Assembly (NCBI GenBank): GCA_965221375.1 | Contig: OZ244883.1 | Coordinates: 806,001-870,000, forward strand | Reading direction: 5' to 3' | Source: Poriferisulfidus sp965221375 | GTDB lineage: Bacteria > Pseudomonadota > Gammaproteobacteria > Poriferisulfidales > Poriferisulfidaceae | DNA: 64,000 nt | Part shown: piece by piece, positions 17,705-25,587 of the stretch | Position numbering within the stretch: the stretch's first letter is position 1 | How the letters are laid out: each line of letters begins with the position of its first letter | Notes under the pieces: model-generated | The model's database searches: none | Seen by the model: the letters and a program-made list of their open reading frames with translations, nothing else | What the model was told of the DNA's origin: nothing | Program-made: the position numbers and the translations under genes

Positions 17705-18435
17705 AGTATCTTCCTGTATTGCTCGCCTGTCTGGTGGCCACACCCGCCTGGAGTGCGGGCAGCGATATTCCGGGCTACGACGTACAGGTCGATCTGAACA
17801 ACCACGCGGCGCTGCAGCGAGGCGTCAAGTATTTCGTCAATTATTGTCTAAGTTGTCACTCCCTGAAATACGTCCGCTACAGCCGGGTGGCCAATGACCT
17901 GGGCTTGACACGCGAAATGACGGAAGAAAACCTGATCTTTACCGGTCGGCGTTTTGATGAAACGATGGAAATCGCGATGCTTCCCGAGGACGGCCAGGAA
18001 TGGTTTGGGGCTGCGCCTCCTGATCTAAGTGTGATTGCGCGCCAAAAAGGAGCTCGTTATATCTACCAATATCTGATGACGTTCTATGCCGATGAAAAGC
18101 GGCCTTGGGGAGTCAACAACTGGCGTTTCCCGCATACCACCATGCCTCACGTTTTGTGGAAAGAGCAGGGCATGCAGCGGGCCAACTGGATAGAAGTCGA
18201 GGAAGAGGGCACAAAACGACGGGTCATCGACAATTTGACACTGGAGACGCCGGGCGAGATGACGCCTGAGCAATACCGACAGATGGTCGTGGATATCACC
18301 TCGTTTTTGGTGTATGCCGCCGAACCGGCGCGTCTGGTGCGAGAAACGATTGGTGTGTGGGTGCTTTTGTTTTTACTGGTGCTTGCGGGATTGGCGTTCT
18401 TCTTGAAAAGAGAATATTGGAAAGACGTACATTAA
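17701..18435 (+). CDS. petC: cytochrome c1
   Basis: The 244-residue haem-c subunit that passes electrons from the Rieske protein to soluble cytochrome c. A signal peptide spans about residues 1-18. The haem attachment motif is CLSCHS near residue 51, the sixth-ligand methionine is expected in the second half, and one C-terminal membrane helix lies near 220-238 (VWVLLFLLVLAGLAFFL). It ends KREYWKDVH. It is the last gene of petABC; sspA follows after a short spacer made of a duplicated 12-mer. Confidence 0.95.
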   Translation: MKYLPVLLACLVATPAWSAGSDIPGYDVQVDLNNHAALQRGVKYFVNYCLSCHSLKYVRYSRVANDLGLTREMTEENLIFTGRRFDETMEIAMLPEDGQEWFGAAPPDLSVIARQKGARYIYQYLMTFYADEKRPWGVNNWRFPHTTMPHVLWKEQGMQRANWIEVEEEGTKRRVIDNLTLETPGEMTPEQYRQMVVDITSFLVYAAEPARLVRETIGVWVLLFLLVLAGLAFFLKREYWKDVH

Positions 18436-18457
18436 TTTCTAAGGAAATTTCTAAGGA
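18434..18457 (+). repeat. tandem 12-nt duplication AATTTCTAAGGA x2
   Basis: Two exact adjacent copies of AATTTCTAAGGA (18434-18445 and 18446-18457) fill the spacer between the petC stop and the sspA start. Each copy ends in an AAGGA ribosome-binding core; the second extends to AAGGAGGA, the functional site eight bases before the TTG start. Confidence 0.95.
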
Positions 18458-18468
18458 GGATTCGCGCC

Positions 18469-19089
18469 TTGGTTTCGGTACGAATGCAGTTTTTTTCGTC
18501 GCCGCAGTGCCCCCAGTGCCAGCGGGTGCGGGTGGTATTGGCGGAAAAGGAAGCGCAGGCGCGCTGCATCTTTGTTGACGACCCGCAAAGTTGTGCGGAT
18601 CTTTCCGTCTTCAATCCCGACAACACCTTGCCCACGTTCACTGATCGGGGCATGACCCTGCTGGAGCCCCGCATCATCATGGAGTACTTGGATGATCGGT
18701 ATCCACATCCCCCGTTGATGCCTGTAGACCCTGTGGGGAAGGCGCGCGCGCGGGTCTGGATGCAGGAAGTCGAGCGCAAGTTGTACGACCAGCTGGAGCA
18801 TTTGCGTTCTTCGGGCACCAAACGCGCGAGCCGGGCGCGCGAGACGATGAAGGATTTTCTGCACCAGATCTGTGCGGAACTCAAACAGCGCGGAGACAAG
18901 AAATTTTTCCTGGGGGACAACTTCACACTGCTGGATGCATCGCTCACCCCCATTCTGTGGCGCCTGCATCTTTATAAAATCGACGTGCGGCAGCGAGTCC
19001 TTTGGGAATACGCTCGGAAGGTGTACGCCCGCCAATCTTTTCAGCGCAGTCTGACCGACGCAGAGCGAGAGCTGCATCTCCCCAAATAG
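18469..19089 (+). CDS. sspA: stringent starvation protein A
   Basis: SspA is a glutathione-transferase-fold protein that binds RNA polymerase and alters transcription under starvation; it lacks GST activity. The 206-residue product has the thioredoxin-like N-terminal part (FFSSPQCPQCQRVRVVLAEK) and the surface patch YPHPPLMPVDPV that the family uses to contact sigma-70. The strong AAGGAGGA at 18453-18460 points to TTG 18469 as start; ATG 18484 is the alternative. Position after petABC and before sspB is conserved in gammaproteobacteria and beta relatives. Confidence 0.94.
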   Translation: MVSVRMQFFSSPQCPQCQRVRVVLAEKEAQARCIFVDDPQSCADLSVFNPDNTLPTFTDRGMTLLEPRIIMEYLDDRYPHPPLMPVDPVGKARARVWMQEVERKLYDQLEHLRSSGTKRASRARETMKDFLHQICAELKQRGDKKFFLGDNFTLLDASLTPILWRLHLYKIDVRQRVLWEYARKVYARQSFQRSLTDAERELHLPK

Positions 19090-19126
19090 CTCGAACAGAC
19101 GTAGGCTGTTGGCCTAATCTCTGAGC

Positions 19127-19546
19127 ATGACCTCTCGCCGTCCCTACCTGATCCGCGCCATCTATGAATGGATAGTGGATAACGGCCTCACCCCCATGCT
19201 GATGGTGGGTCCAGAGGATTTCACGCCGGAGACCACGGCGCAAGATACGCAAGTGACGGTCTACAACATTTCCCCTCAGGCCGTTCGAGATCTGATGATT
19301 GATGAGGACAGCGTTCGGTTTTCAGCGCGTTTTCAGGGTGTTTCTAAAGAGGTGGTCATCGACATCGCGCATGTGCTTCGTGTGTATTGCCGGGAGAATA
19401 ATGAAGGTTTGGGATTTCTTTGGAGCGAGCCGCCTTCCAGCGAGGTTGTCGAAAAAATTGAGAAAAAGGAAACACCGCAACCCAAAAAACGCTCCCATCT
19501 GCGCCTGGTGACGGATAACGACTCCAAAACGGCAGAACCGTCGTAA
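19127..19546 (+). CDS. sspB: ClpXP protease specificity-enhancing factor SspB
   Basis: SspB tethers ssrA-tagged proteins to ClpX for degradation. The 139-residue protein has the folded domain (RPYLIRAIYEWIVDNGLTP, ISPQAVRDL, ARFQGVSKEVVIDI, VYCRENNEGLGF), an acidic and basic flexible linker, and the C-terminal ClpX-binding module HLRLV. Start ATG 19127 lies 37 nt after sspA. The linker is shorter than in E. coli. Gene order sspA-sspB is conserved. Confidence 0.94.
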   Translation: MTSRRPYLIRAIYEWIVDNGLTPMLMVGPEDFTPETTAQDTQVTVYNISPQAVRDLMIDEDSVRFSARFQGVSKEVVIDIAHVLRVYCRENNEGLGFLWSEPPSSEVVEKIEKKETPQPKKRSHLRLVTDNDSKTAEPS

Positions 19547-19593
19547 AAATATCGCGCCGTCGATGCGGCATGATTATCTTGTATGATGAGGGT

Positions 19594-20028
19594 ATGAATC
19601 AGGTACTGAGAGGCGTGGTTTTACTGACCTGTCTGGCCATGACAGGTTGTATGGGTGTCGACCCGCTGGAGGCGCGGGCGCTTGAAATCGTGCCGGATGC
19701 GCCAAAAGAATGTTTTGATACGGAAGCGACCACCAAAGACGCCGCGCTCGCCGAGCGCTGTGAGGAAATGGTCTGGACTCCGGTCGCCGAGGCGGATTTT
19801 GCGGATGCCTGTCTGATGCTTTTTATGCAACCGGATGAAGAAGCCACAGAAGCGATGGCTGCGGTCATGGGCAAACCCGCGGTGCTCGAATGTCTGCAGA
19901 TGCGCGAGGAGCAACCTGAACGACTGGAGGCCGCTTACGCAAGAGCCATGGAGCGGGAAAGATTGAAAAGGATTGATCGGATGTCGGACACGATTACGCT
20001 CATGAATATCGTGACGTCCATACCATAA
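19594..20028 (+). CDS. putative lipoprotein, function unknown
   Basis: A 144-residue product with a lipoprotein signal peptide, MNQVLRGVVLLTCLAMTGC, whose lipobox LAMTGC predicts cleavage before Cys19. The mature part is acidic with several cysteines (KECF, AERCEEM, ADACLM, LECLQM) spaced in a repeated pattern, and ends in a basic helix. No family is recognised. Start 19594 is chosen because it gives a normal signal sequence; an upstream ATG at 19570 would add eight residues. It sits alone after sspB and is convergent with the FAD oxidoreductase. Confidence 0.75.
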   Translation: MNQVLRGVVLLTCLAMTGCMGVDPLEARALEIVPDAPKECFDTEATTKDAALAERCEEMVWTPVAEADFADACLMLFMQPDEEATEAMAAVMGKPAVLECLQMREEQPERLEAAYARAMERERLKRIDRMSDTITLMNIVTSIP

Positions 20029-20056
20029 GGCCACTGAACCGATTCCTCTTCATAGA

Positions 20057-20101
20057 AAATTTATATAAATAGTTTATAAATAAGTAAATAATTATAAATT
20101 T
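20057..20101. repeat. AT-rich patch with 9-bp inverted repeat
   Basis: AAATTTATA (20057-20065) and TATAAATTT (20093-20101) are inverted arms inside an almost purely A/T stretch between two convergent genes. It may help terminate both transcripts or be a bent-DNA site; no GC stem is present, so it is not a standard terminator. Confidence 0.5.
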
Positions 20102-21471
20102 GGTAAGCTTTTCTCCGGATTTAAAATTCCATCCGGATCAAAATCACGTTTAATCGCGTGCATCAATCGCAGCGCGGTTGTGTCGAGCTCGCGGGCAATA
20201 TGGTCCCGCTTCGCAATGCCGACACCGTGCTCTCCCGACAGCGTGCCTCCCAGGCGTAGTACGGCATCAAAAATAGCATCCAGGCATGTGCGCGCAGCCG
20301 CGCGTTGGGTGTCGGAGCTATCCGGCAGCAAATTGACATGAATATTGCCCGATCCGGCATGACCAAAGCAGACAATCGGGACGGAATGGCGCTGGCGCAA
20401 TTGCTCCAGTTCGGCAAGTAAATTACCCAATTGTCCGACCGGCACAACCACATCTTCGTTGATTTTTTCGGGGGCAATCCGGCGCAGGGCCGGTGACAGG
20501 GTGCGTCGTGCCTGCCACAATGTTTCGCGAGCCTCGCGTTCGGTGGAGGTCTGAAAATCCAGGCACGGGCCTGCCGTCGCCGCCTGAGTGATCGAAGTGG
20601 CTGCCACGGATAATTCTTCGCTTGTGCCGTCCATCTCGATGAGCAGTAAAGCCTGTGCTTGCGCAGGCAGATCGACGGTGCCTTCTTCACGGATCAGATC
20701 CAGACATGCTGCATCCATGAACTCCAAAGCGCACGGAACGCAGGGTTGCGCCAACAATGCGTTGATGGCCTGCATGGCTTCATGGGGCTGGGCATAGCAG
20801 GCACGAGCGGTTGCGAAGCTTTGGGGGCGTGGGCGCAACAGCAGAAGGGCTTCCGTGAAAATCGCCAAAGTACCTTCGGAGCCGATCAGCAGGCGCAACA
20901 AATCAAGACCGACAACGCCTTTGCGGGTGCGGGTGCCAGCCACCAGTGTTTCTCCAGATCCGGTGATGGCATGAACCTGCAGTACGTTGTCGCGACAGGT
21001 GCCATACTTAAGGGCCCGGGGACCTGCGGCATTGCAGGCCAAGTTGCCACCGATGGTGCAAAACGGAGAACTGGAGGGATCGGGGGCCCAAAATAATTGA
21101 TGCTCCGTGGCAGCCTCCTGCAGATGCTGATTGATCAGACCGGGTTGTGCGCGGGCGGTTTGCTCTTGGGGGTCGATTTCCAACAAGCGGTTCATACGCT
21201 CGGTAGACAAGACAATGCCGTGCTGTAGGGGAACGCTGGCGCCTGTGGTATTGGTTCCGAGTCCGCGGGTGGTTAAAGCCACCCGATGGGTTCGGCAAAG
21301 GCGTACCAGTTCTTCGATCTGTTTCGCCTCGCGAGGGAAGACAACTGCTTGAGGGGCGCAATGCTGTCGACTATTGTCGTACCCGTAGGTCCAGCAGTCG
21401 GCTGGGTCATCCAGCACATCTTCAGCTTCAAATAGTTGCCGAAGTGCCGGCAACCAGGTTGGGTCACCCAT
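20092..21471 (-). CDS. FAD-binding oxidoreductase (GlcD / D-lactate dehydrogenase type)
   Basis: A 459-residue FAD-linked oxidase. The N-terminal PCMH-type FAD domain shows LTTRGLGTNTTGASVPL, the block FCTIGGNLACNAAGPRALKYG and LLRLLIGSEGTLAIFTEALLLL. The C-terminal FAD-oxidase domain ends with FGHAGSGNIHVNLL and SGEHGVG. The family oxidises 2-hydroxyacids such as glycolate, D-lactate or 2-hydroxyglutarate and passes electrons to quinone; which one cannot be decided. Partner subunits GlcE/GlcF are absent, favouring a single-subunit enzyme. ATG 21471 overlaps the stop of the SIS-domain gene by 8 nt; TTG 21486 is an alternative. Confidence 0.88.
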   Translation of the reverse strand: MGDPTWLPALRQLFEAEDVLDDPADCWTYGYDNSRQHCAPQAVVFPREAKQIEELVRLCRTHRVALTTRGLGTNTTGASVPLQHGIVLSTERMNRLLEIDPQEQTARAQPGLINQHLQEAATEHQLFWAPDPSSSPFCTIGGNLACNAAGPRALKYGTCRDNVLQVHAITGSGETLVAGTRTRKGVVGLDLLRLLIGSEGTLAIFTEALLLLRPRPQSFATARACYAQPHEAMQAINALLAQPCVPCALEFMDAACLDLIREEGTVDLPAQAQALLLIEMDGTSEELSVAATSITQAATAGPCLDFQTSTEREARETLWQARRTLSPALRRIAPEKINEDVVVPVGQLGNLLAELEQLRQRHSVPIVCFGHAGSGNIHVNLLPDSSDTQRAAARTCLDAIFDAVLRLGGTLSGEHGVGIAKRDHIARELDTTALRLMHAIKRDFDPDGILNPEKSLPNL

Positions 21472-22051
21472 GCGGGTGTTGATCAATTAAATCGCACAGG
21501 CAGTGCAGAATCAGAATATGCATTTCCTGAATGCGTGCGGTCGAGGTGGAAGGGACACGCAATTCGAGATCCTGCTCGCGTATCAGGTGGGCCATGGCGC
21601 CGCCATCACGGCCGGTCAAGGCCAAGACGTTCATGTCTTTCTCTTGGGCGGCGTTCAGGGCTTCCAGTACGTTTGGAGAATTGCCGCTGGTGCTGATAGC
21701 GAGGAGCCAATCACCGGGCTGTCCCAGCGCTTCGACTTGACGCCGAAAGACTTTATCAAATCCGTAGTCATTGCCGATTGCAGTAAGCGCCGAGGTGTCT
21801 GTGTTCAAAGCGATCGCAGGCAAGGCTCGGCGTTCCCGTTCGAAACGTCCGACCAGTTCGGCGGCGAAATGCTGGGCATCCGAGGCCGATCCGCCATTGC
21901 CGCAGACGAGAATGCGCCGATTCTGTTCAAGGCTTTGGGCGAGGCGCTCGGCAGCTTGGACAATTGTGGCAGGCAAAGACTCCCGAGTAGCCAGCATCGT
22001 TTCCTGATGCTGGTCGAACAGGTCTAAAACCCGCGGGTGCAAGTCGCTCAT
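21464..22051 (-). CDS. gmhA: SIS-domain phosphoheptose isomerase (GmhA/DiaA type)
   Basis: A 195-residue SIS-fold protein with LVCGNGGSASDAQHFAAELVGRF, AIALNTDTSALTAIGNDYG and LLAISTSGNSPNVL. GmhA isomerises sedoheptulose-7-phosphate for LPS heptose; the paralogue DiaA binds DnaA. The sequence resembles the pseudomonad GmhA/DiaA type and the residues visible do not settle it. Start ATG 22051 overlaps the stop of the DUF2182 gene (ATGA). The neighbours, an FAD oxidase and a DUF2182 protein, do not point to LPS synthesis, so the symbol is provisional. Confidence 0.8.
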   Translation of the reverse strand: MSDLHPRVLDLFDQHQETMLATRESLPATIVQAAERLAQSLEQNRRILVCGNGGSASDAQHFAAELVGRFERERRALPAIALNTDTSALTAIGNDYGFDKVFRRQVEALGQPGDWLLAISTSGNSPNVLEALNAAQEKDMNVLALTGRDGGAMAHLIREQDLELRVPSTSTARIQEMHILILHCLCDLIDQHPHG

Positions 22052-22878
22052 TGAATTCCCAGAGTACGCCACAGAATCCAAAGACCGGCGCCCACCAACA
22101 GGGTGCCGGTGGCGCTTTGAAACAACCGCGAGGAGTGGGGAATAATTTTTTCAATCAATACAAACGCCGTCAGAACTGCCACCCACAACATGTTCATGAT
22201 GCCTAGGGCAAACAGTACCATCATCAAAGCCCAACAGCAGCCGACGCAAAAAATACCATTTTCCAATCCCATGCGCCACGTGCCAAAATTACCGCCGCGC
22301 CAGCGCGCCATTAAAAACTGCAGAGGGGAACGGCATTGAGTCAAACACGCATCTTTCCAGGGCGACCATTGGTAGAGGCCGGCGACCAGCAAAAGGACGC
22401 CACTCAATAAGCCGCTACGACTCTCCATCATCGGGTCCAGCAAACCCCAATGGTGCATGGGCCACTGAACAAATGTGATTAATACGGAATACACCGTCCA
22501 GGCGCTGAGGTAGCCGAGCAAAAACAGTCCCCAAAGCAGGAAACGTTGGCGGACTTCAAACTGTCGACGCACCACGGTGTAATACATCTTCATCGTCGGC
22601 ACGGCACTGGGCGTCATCATGGCCACCATCATGATGGCCCACATGACGAACAGCATCCAAAAGTCGTGGGCGCTCCATAAGCCCGAGCTGCCCGGAGGCA
22701 TCCAGGCCTGCGCCAGACCTCCCGACATCATGTCGTCCATCTCCATCGCCATGTAAAGCATCCACAGCCAGGCGCTTGCAGTAATCGCAGTCAGCGCACC
22801 CAGCAGCGTCCAACGTTCGGCAGGGGGCAGCGGGCCGTACGTGACGGAAAGTTCAGAAGGCGGGGAAAGTAAAGGCAT
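22048..22878 (-). CDS. DUF2182 integral membrane protein
   Basis: A 276-residue membrane protein with about six hydrophobic segments and methionine-rich stretches (LYMAMEMDDMMSGGL, VMWAIMMVAMMTPSAVPTM) typical of DUF2182, described as a predicted metal-binding membrane protein. The block KDACLTQCRSPLQFL holds two conserved cysteines. Function is unproven; it commonly sits beside a DUF1326 gene, as here, divergently. ATG 22878 is chosen because upstream in-frame residues lack membrane character and would overlap the divergent promoter region. Downstream it is coupled to the SIS-domain gene. Confidence 0.85.
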   Translation of the reverse strand: MPLLSPPSELSVTYGPLPPAERWTLLGALTAITASAWLWMLYMAMEMDDMMSGGLAQAWMPPGSSGLWSAHDFWMLFVMWAIMMVAMMTPSAVPTMKMYYTVVRRQFEVRQRFLLWGLFLLGYLSAWTVYSVLITFVQWPMHHWGLLDPMMESRSGLLSGVLLLVAGLYQWSPWKDACLTQCRSPLQFLMARWRGGNFGTWRMGLENGIFCVGCCWALMMVLFALGIMNMLWVAVLTAFVLIEKIIPHSSRLFQSATGTLLVGAGLWILWRTLGIQ

Positions 22879-22971
22879 TTTCGGCTTATATGCGGGAAAT
22901 ATTATGACACTTCGCTCTAAACCGGCCCCGATTCGCAGGCCCATCGGGCAATCGGGGATGGGCGCAAAGCG

Positions 22972-22980
22972 TGTTATACT
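22972..22980 (+). promoter_or_regulatory. extended -10 promoter for the DUF1326 gene
   Basis: TGTTATACT matches an extended -10 (TGn plus TATACT at 22975-22980), with no clear -35. Transcription would begin near 22987, leaving a leader of about 43 nt to ATG 23030 with a strong GGAGGG ribosome site. Confidence 0.5.
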
Positions 22981-23029
22981 GAGTGCGCCCATACTTCACA
23001 AACATTTAAGCACATTTGGAGGGAACCCA

Positions 23030-23638
23030 ATGGCATCGAACAATTGGAGCCTTAAGGGCAATTATTTTGAGTCATGCACGTGCGATTTGATCTGTCCGTG
23101 TATTACTTTGAAACCCCCGACTACAGGGACGTGCACGGCGTTGCTGGGTTGGCATATTGATGAAGGGAATCTGGACGACACCCGTCTCGACAATCTCAAT
23201 GTTTCGATGTTTCTGCAAGCTCCGGGACTGCTGACGGAAGGGAATTTCAAAGTGGCTCTGTATATTGACGAGAATGCAACCGAAGCACAGGCGAAAGCCA
23301 TTGAGGAGTTGTATACGGGGACGCACGGCGGCCATTTGGGTGTGGTTGCCAGCCTGGTGGGCGAGGTGATCAGCGTCAAGCAAATGGCGATTGATTACGC
23401 TGTCGACGGCAAACAGCGGCGCCTGCAAGTCGGCGACATTGCGCACAGCGTGGTGAATGAAGTCGAGGGTGCAGACGGGGGGCCGGTGACGGTTTCCAAT
23501 CCGCCTTTGGCCATTGCTCCGGGACATGACATCACCATCAGCAATACCGAAAAAGTAACCTACAGTGATAACGGGATTGAGCATTCGCACGAAGGTACGG
23601 TAAGTTTGGCATCGAACTTCACGTACGGTCCGGATTGA
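23030..23638 (+). CDS. DUF1326 domain-containing protein
   Basis: A 202-residue soluble protein starting MASNNWSLKGNYFESCTCD, with the family motif SCTCDLICPC (a CxC...CxC cluster near residues 17-25) that looks suited to metal binding. GGAGGG at 23018-23023 fixes ATG 23030. Biochemical role is unknown; its regular partner DUF2182 is encoded divergently 150 bp away, so the pair likely shares regulation and perhaps a metal. The rest of the protein has no membrane segments. A perfect 10-bp hairpin lies about 40 nt after its stop. Confidence 0.85.
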   Translation: MASNNWSLKGNYFESCTCDLICPCITLKPPTTGTCTALLGWHIDEGNLDDTRLDNLNVSMFLQAPGLLTEGNFKVALYIDENATEAQAKAIEELYTGTHGGHLGVVASLVGEVISVKQMAIDYAVDGKQRRLQVGDIAHSVVNEVEGADGGPVTVSNPPLAIAPGHDITISNTEKVTYSDNGIEHSHEGTVSLASNFTYGPD

Positions 23639-23679
23639 TTTGATATCCGTTTCACCTCATTAAAGTTGTTCTGAGATTT

Positions 23680-23703
23680 CAAGGCCGCCGCAAGGCGGCC
23701 TTG
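23680..23703 (+). terminator. GC-rich hairpin with GCAA tetraloop
   Basis: CAAGGCCGCC (23680-23689) pairs perfectly with GGCGGCCTTG (23694-23703) around a GNRA-type GCAA loop. No T-run follows, so termination would be weak or factor-assisted; it may instead protect the upstream mRNA end. It lies between the DUF1326 gene and msrA. Confidence 0.6.
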
Positions 23704-23726
23704 ACTGCATGTGAAGGATGCGCCGG

Positions 23727-24317
23727 ATGACGGAATCCGACGAGCTGCACTGGTTTACGCGCAATCGCCTGCGCCCACCGTATCCCGCCCACTTGTGCAC
23801 AGCGGATTTTGCGATGGGATGCTTCTGGGGTGCAGAGCAGCGCTTTTGGCAGTTATCGGGCGTTTGGAGTACGGCGGTAGGTTATGCGGCCGGCGACACA
23901 GCAAACCCGACGTATGAGGAAGTGTGCTCCGGGCAGACCGGTCATGCGGAAACGGTGCGCGTGATCTATGACCCCGAGGCCATTGATTATCCGGCGTTAC
24001 TTGCATGTTTCTGGGAAGGTCATGATCCCACCCAGGGAATGCGTCAAGGCAACGACATCGGCACGCAATACCGATCGGGGCTGTATTATGCAGACCCGCA
24101 GCAGAAGACGTGGGCGCTAAAAAGTTGCGAACTTTATCAGGATCGACTGACTGAAAAAGGTTTGGGACGGATTACGACAGAGATTCAGCGTGCGGAAGAA
24201 TTCCATTTCGCCGAACCGTATCATCAGCAATATTTGGGGAAACATCCAGGAGGCTATTGCGGTCATGGTGGTTTGGACGTGTCTTTCCCGCTGGAGGCGT
24301 TACGAAAACAGGCTTAA
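23727..24317 (+). CDS. msrA: peptide-methionine (S)-S-oxide reductase
   Basis: MsrA repairs methionine-S-sulfoxide in proteins. The 196-residue product has the catalytic GCFWGAEQRF near residue 32, VGYAAGD, the EVCSGQTGHAE block and the GNDIGTQYRS motif. Resolving cysteine is probably in GGYCGHGGL near the C terminus. AAGGA at 23714-23718 supports ATG 23727; ATG 23718 is possible. It lies after the hairpin and 10 nt before a small secreted-protein gene that is probably co-transcribed. Confidence 0.94.
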   Translation: MTESDELHWFTRNRLRPPYPAHLCTADFAMGCFWGAEQRFWQLSGVWSTAVGYAAGDTANPTYEEVCSGQTGHAETVRVIYDPEAIDYPALLACFWEGHDPTQGMRQGNDIGTQYRSGLYYADPQQKTWALKSCELYQDRLTEKGLGRITTEIQRAEEFHFAEPYHQQYLGKHPGGYCGHGGLDVSFPLEALRKQA

Positions 24318-24327
24318 TGGCGGCAAC

Positions 24328-24741
24328 ATGGCGCATCGGACATGCTTGGGGGTGCTTTTGCTCAGTGGGATCGTGGTACTGGGGACAATGGAGACATCCT
24401 GGGCGCGGGATCGTGACGGGGAATACAAGGTACGGGGTTTGGGGGCAGATTCCTGCATCACTTTTTTGTCGGTCCCCGTGTCGGAACGAGGGCTGTATTA
24501 CAGTTGGCTGGCGGGCTATCTGACAGCGTACAATTACTTGGTCCCGGAGACTTACAGCGTGGCGGAATATTCGGGTTTGACCCGCACCAATGAATGGTTT
24601 GAAAACTACTGCAATCAGCATCCGAGCCATCTTCTGCACGTGGCGGCACGACGTTTTATTGCGGAGCGCCATCGCGTACGCCTCAAGGCAAAACCCAGCA
24701 GCCAGCGCAACATTGAGCAACTTCTCGCACCCACGCCCTGA
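24328..24741 (+). CDS. small secreted protein, function unknown
   Basis: A 137-residue product with a signal peptide (MAHRTCLGVLLLSGIVVLGT, cleavage likely after SWA) and a mature domain with two cysteines (ADSCITFL, ENYCNQHP) that could form a disulphide. The pattern GLYYSWLAGYLTAYNY then a WFENYC...AARRFI segment resembles the small helical HdeA/Rap1a-type periplasmic fold, but this is only a shape resemblance. Start 24328 gives a clean signal sequence. It lies between msrA and the nitrilase. Confidence 0.7.
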   Translation: MAHRTCLGVLLLSGIVVLGTMETSWARDRDGEYKVRGLGADSCITFLSVPVSERGLYYSWLAGYLTAYNYLVPETYSVAEYSGLTRTNEWFENYCNQHPSHLLHVAARRFIAERHRVRLKAKPSSQRNIEQLLAPTP

Positions 24742-24759
24742 CACAGCCCGGAATATTCG

Positions 24760-25587
24760 ATGATGAAACGAGTGGCAGCAATTCAAATGGCCTCCGGCCC
24801 CAATTTGGATGCCAACTTGCTGGAGGCAGGGCGTCTGATCAGCCAAGCGGCCAAATCAGGGGCAGGGCTTTTGGTGTTGCCCGAAAGCTTTGCGCTGGTC
24901 GGTATTGAAGACGGCGATGTGCTGAAGTATCGCGAACAGCCCGGCGAGGGGCCGGTTCAAAATTTCATTCGTGCCCAGTGTCGCAAGCACCAGGTCTGGA
25001 TTGTGGCCGGGACCATTCCACTGCATTGCGATGTTCCCGATCGCATGGCGGCGGCCTGCATGCTGTTCGATGACCGAGGAGAAATGCGGGCACGTTACGA
25101 CAAAATTCATATGTTTGACGTGACTCTGTCCAGTGGCCGCAGCTATAACGAATCGGCCGTGGCTCGCAGTGGCGACCAACTGGTGGTGGTGGATACCCCG
25201 TTTGGCCGGTTGGGGCTGGTGGTGTGTTATGACTTGCGGTTTCCGGAACAATTCCGGGCGTTGCTGGACCAGGACATGGAAATTATTGCGCTACCGGCGG
25301 AGTTCACCGCATTGACGGGCAAGGCGCATTGGGAGATTCTGGTGCGGGCTCGAGCTATCGAGAATTTGGCGTATGTGATTGCCAGCGGCCAGGGGGGTTA
25401 CCACATGGGCGGGCGCGAAACTTACGGACATTCCATGATTGTGGATCCATGGGGCACCATCAAAGGTCAGTTACCGCATGGCGCGGGCGTAGTGCTGGCG
25501 GATATCGATCAGCGCACTTTGGAAGAGATTCGCCGGACGTTTCCCTGCATTCATAATCGACAGTTGATATGCGAAATACGGAAGTAG
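24760..25587 (+). CDS. carbon-nitrogen hydrolase (nitrilase family, Nit1/deaminated glutathione amidase type)
   Basis: A 275-residue nitrilase-fold amidase with the full Glu-Lys-Cys triad: Glu in LLVLPESFA, Lys in YDKIHMFDV, Cys in VVCYDLRFPE. The family repairs deaminated glutathione; this branch lies next to tldD in many gammaproteobacteria, as here. Start ATG 24760 is followed at once by a second ATG (24763). The 3' end overlaps tldD by 19 nt in another frame. Substrate is inferred from family and context only. Confidence 0.9.
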   Translation: MMKRVAAIQMASGPNLDANLLEAGRLISQAAKSGAGLLVLPESFALVGIEDGDVLKYREQPGEGPVQNFIRAQCRKHQVWIVAGTIPLHCDVPDRMAAACMLFDDRGEMRARYDKIHMFDVTLSSGRSYNESAVARSGDQLVVVDTPFGRLGLVVCYDLRFPEQFRALLDQDMEIIALPAEFTALTGKAHWEILVRARAIENLAYVIASGQGGYHMGGRETYGHSMIVDPWGTIKGQLPHGAGVVLADIDQRTLEEIRRTFPCIHNRQLICEIRK

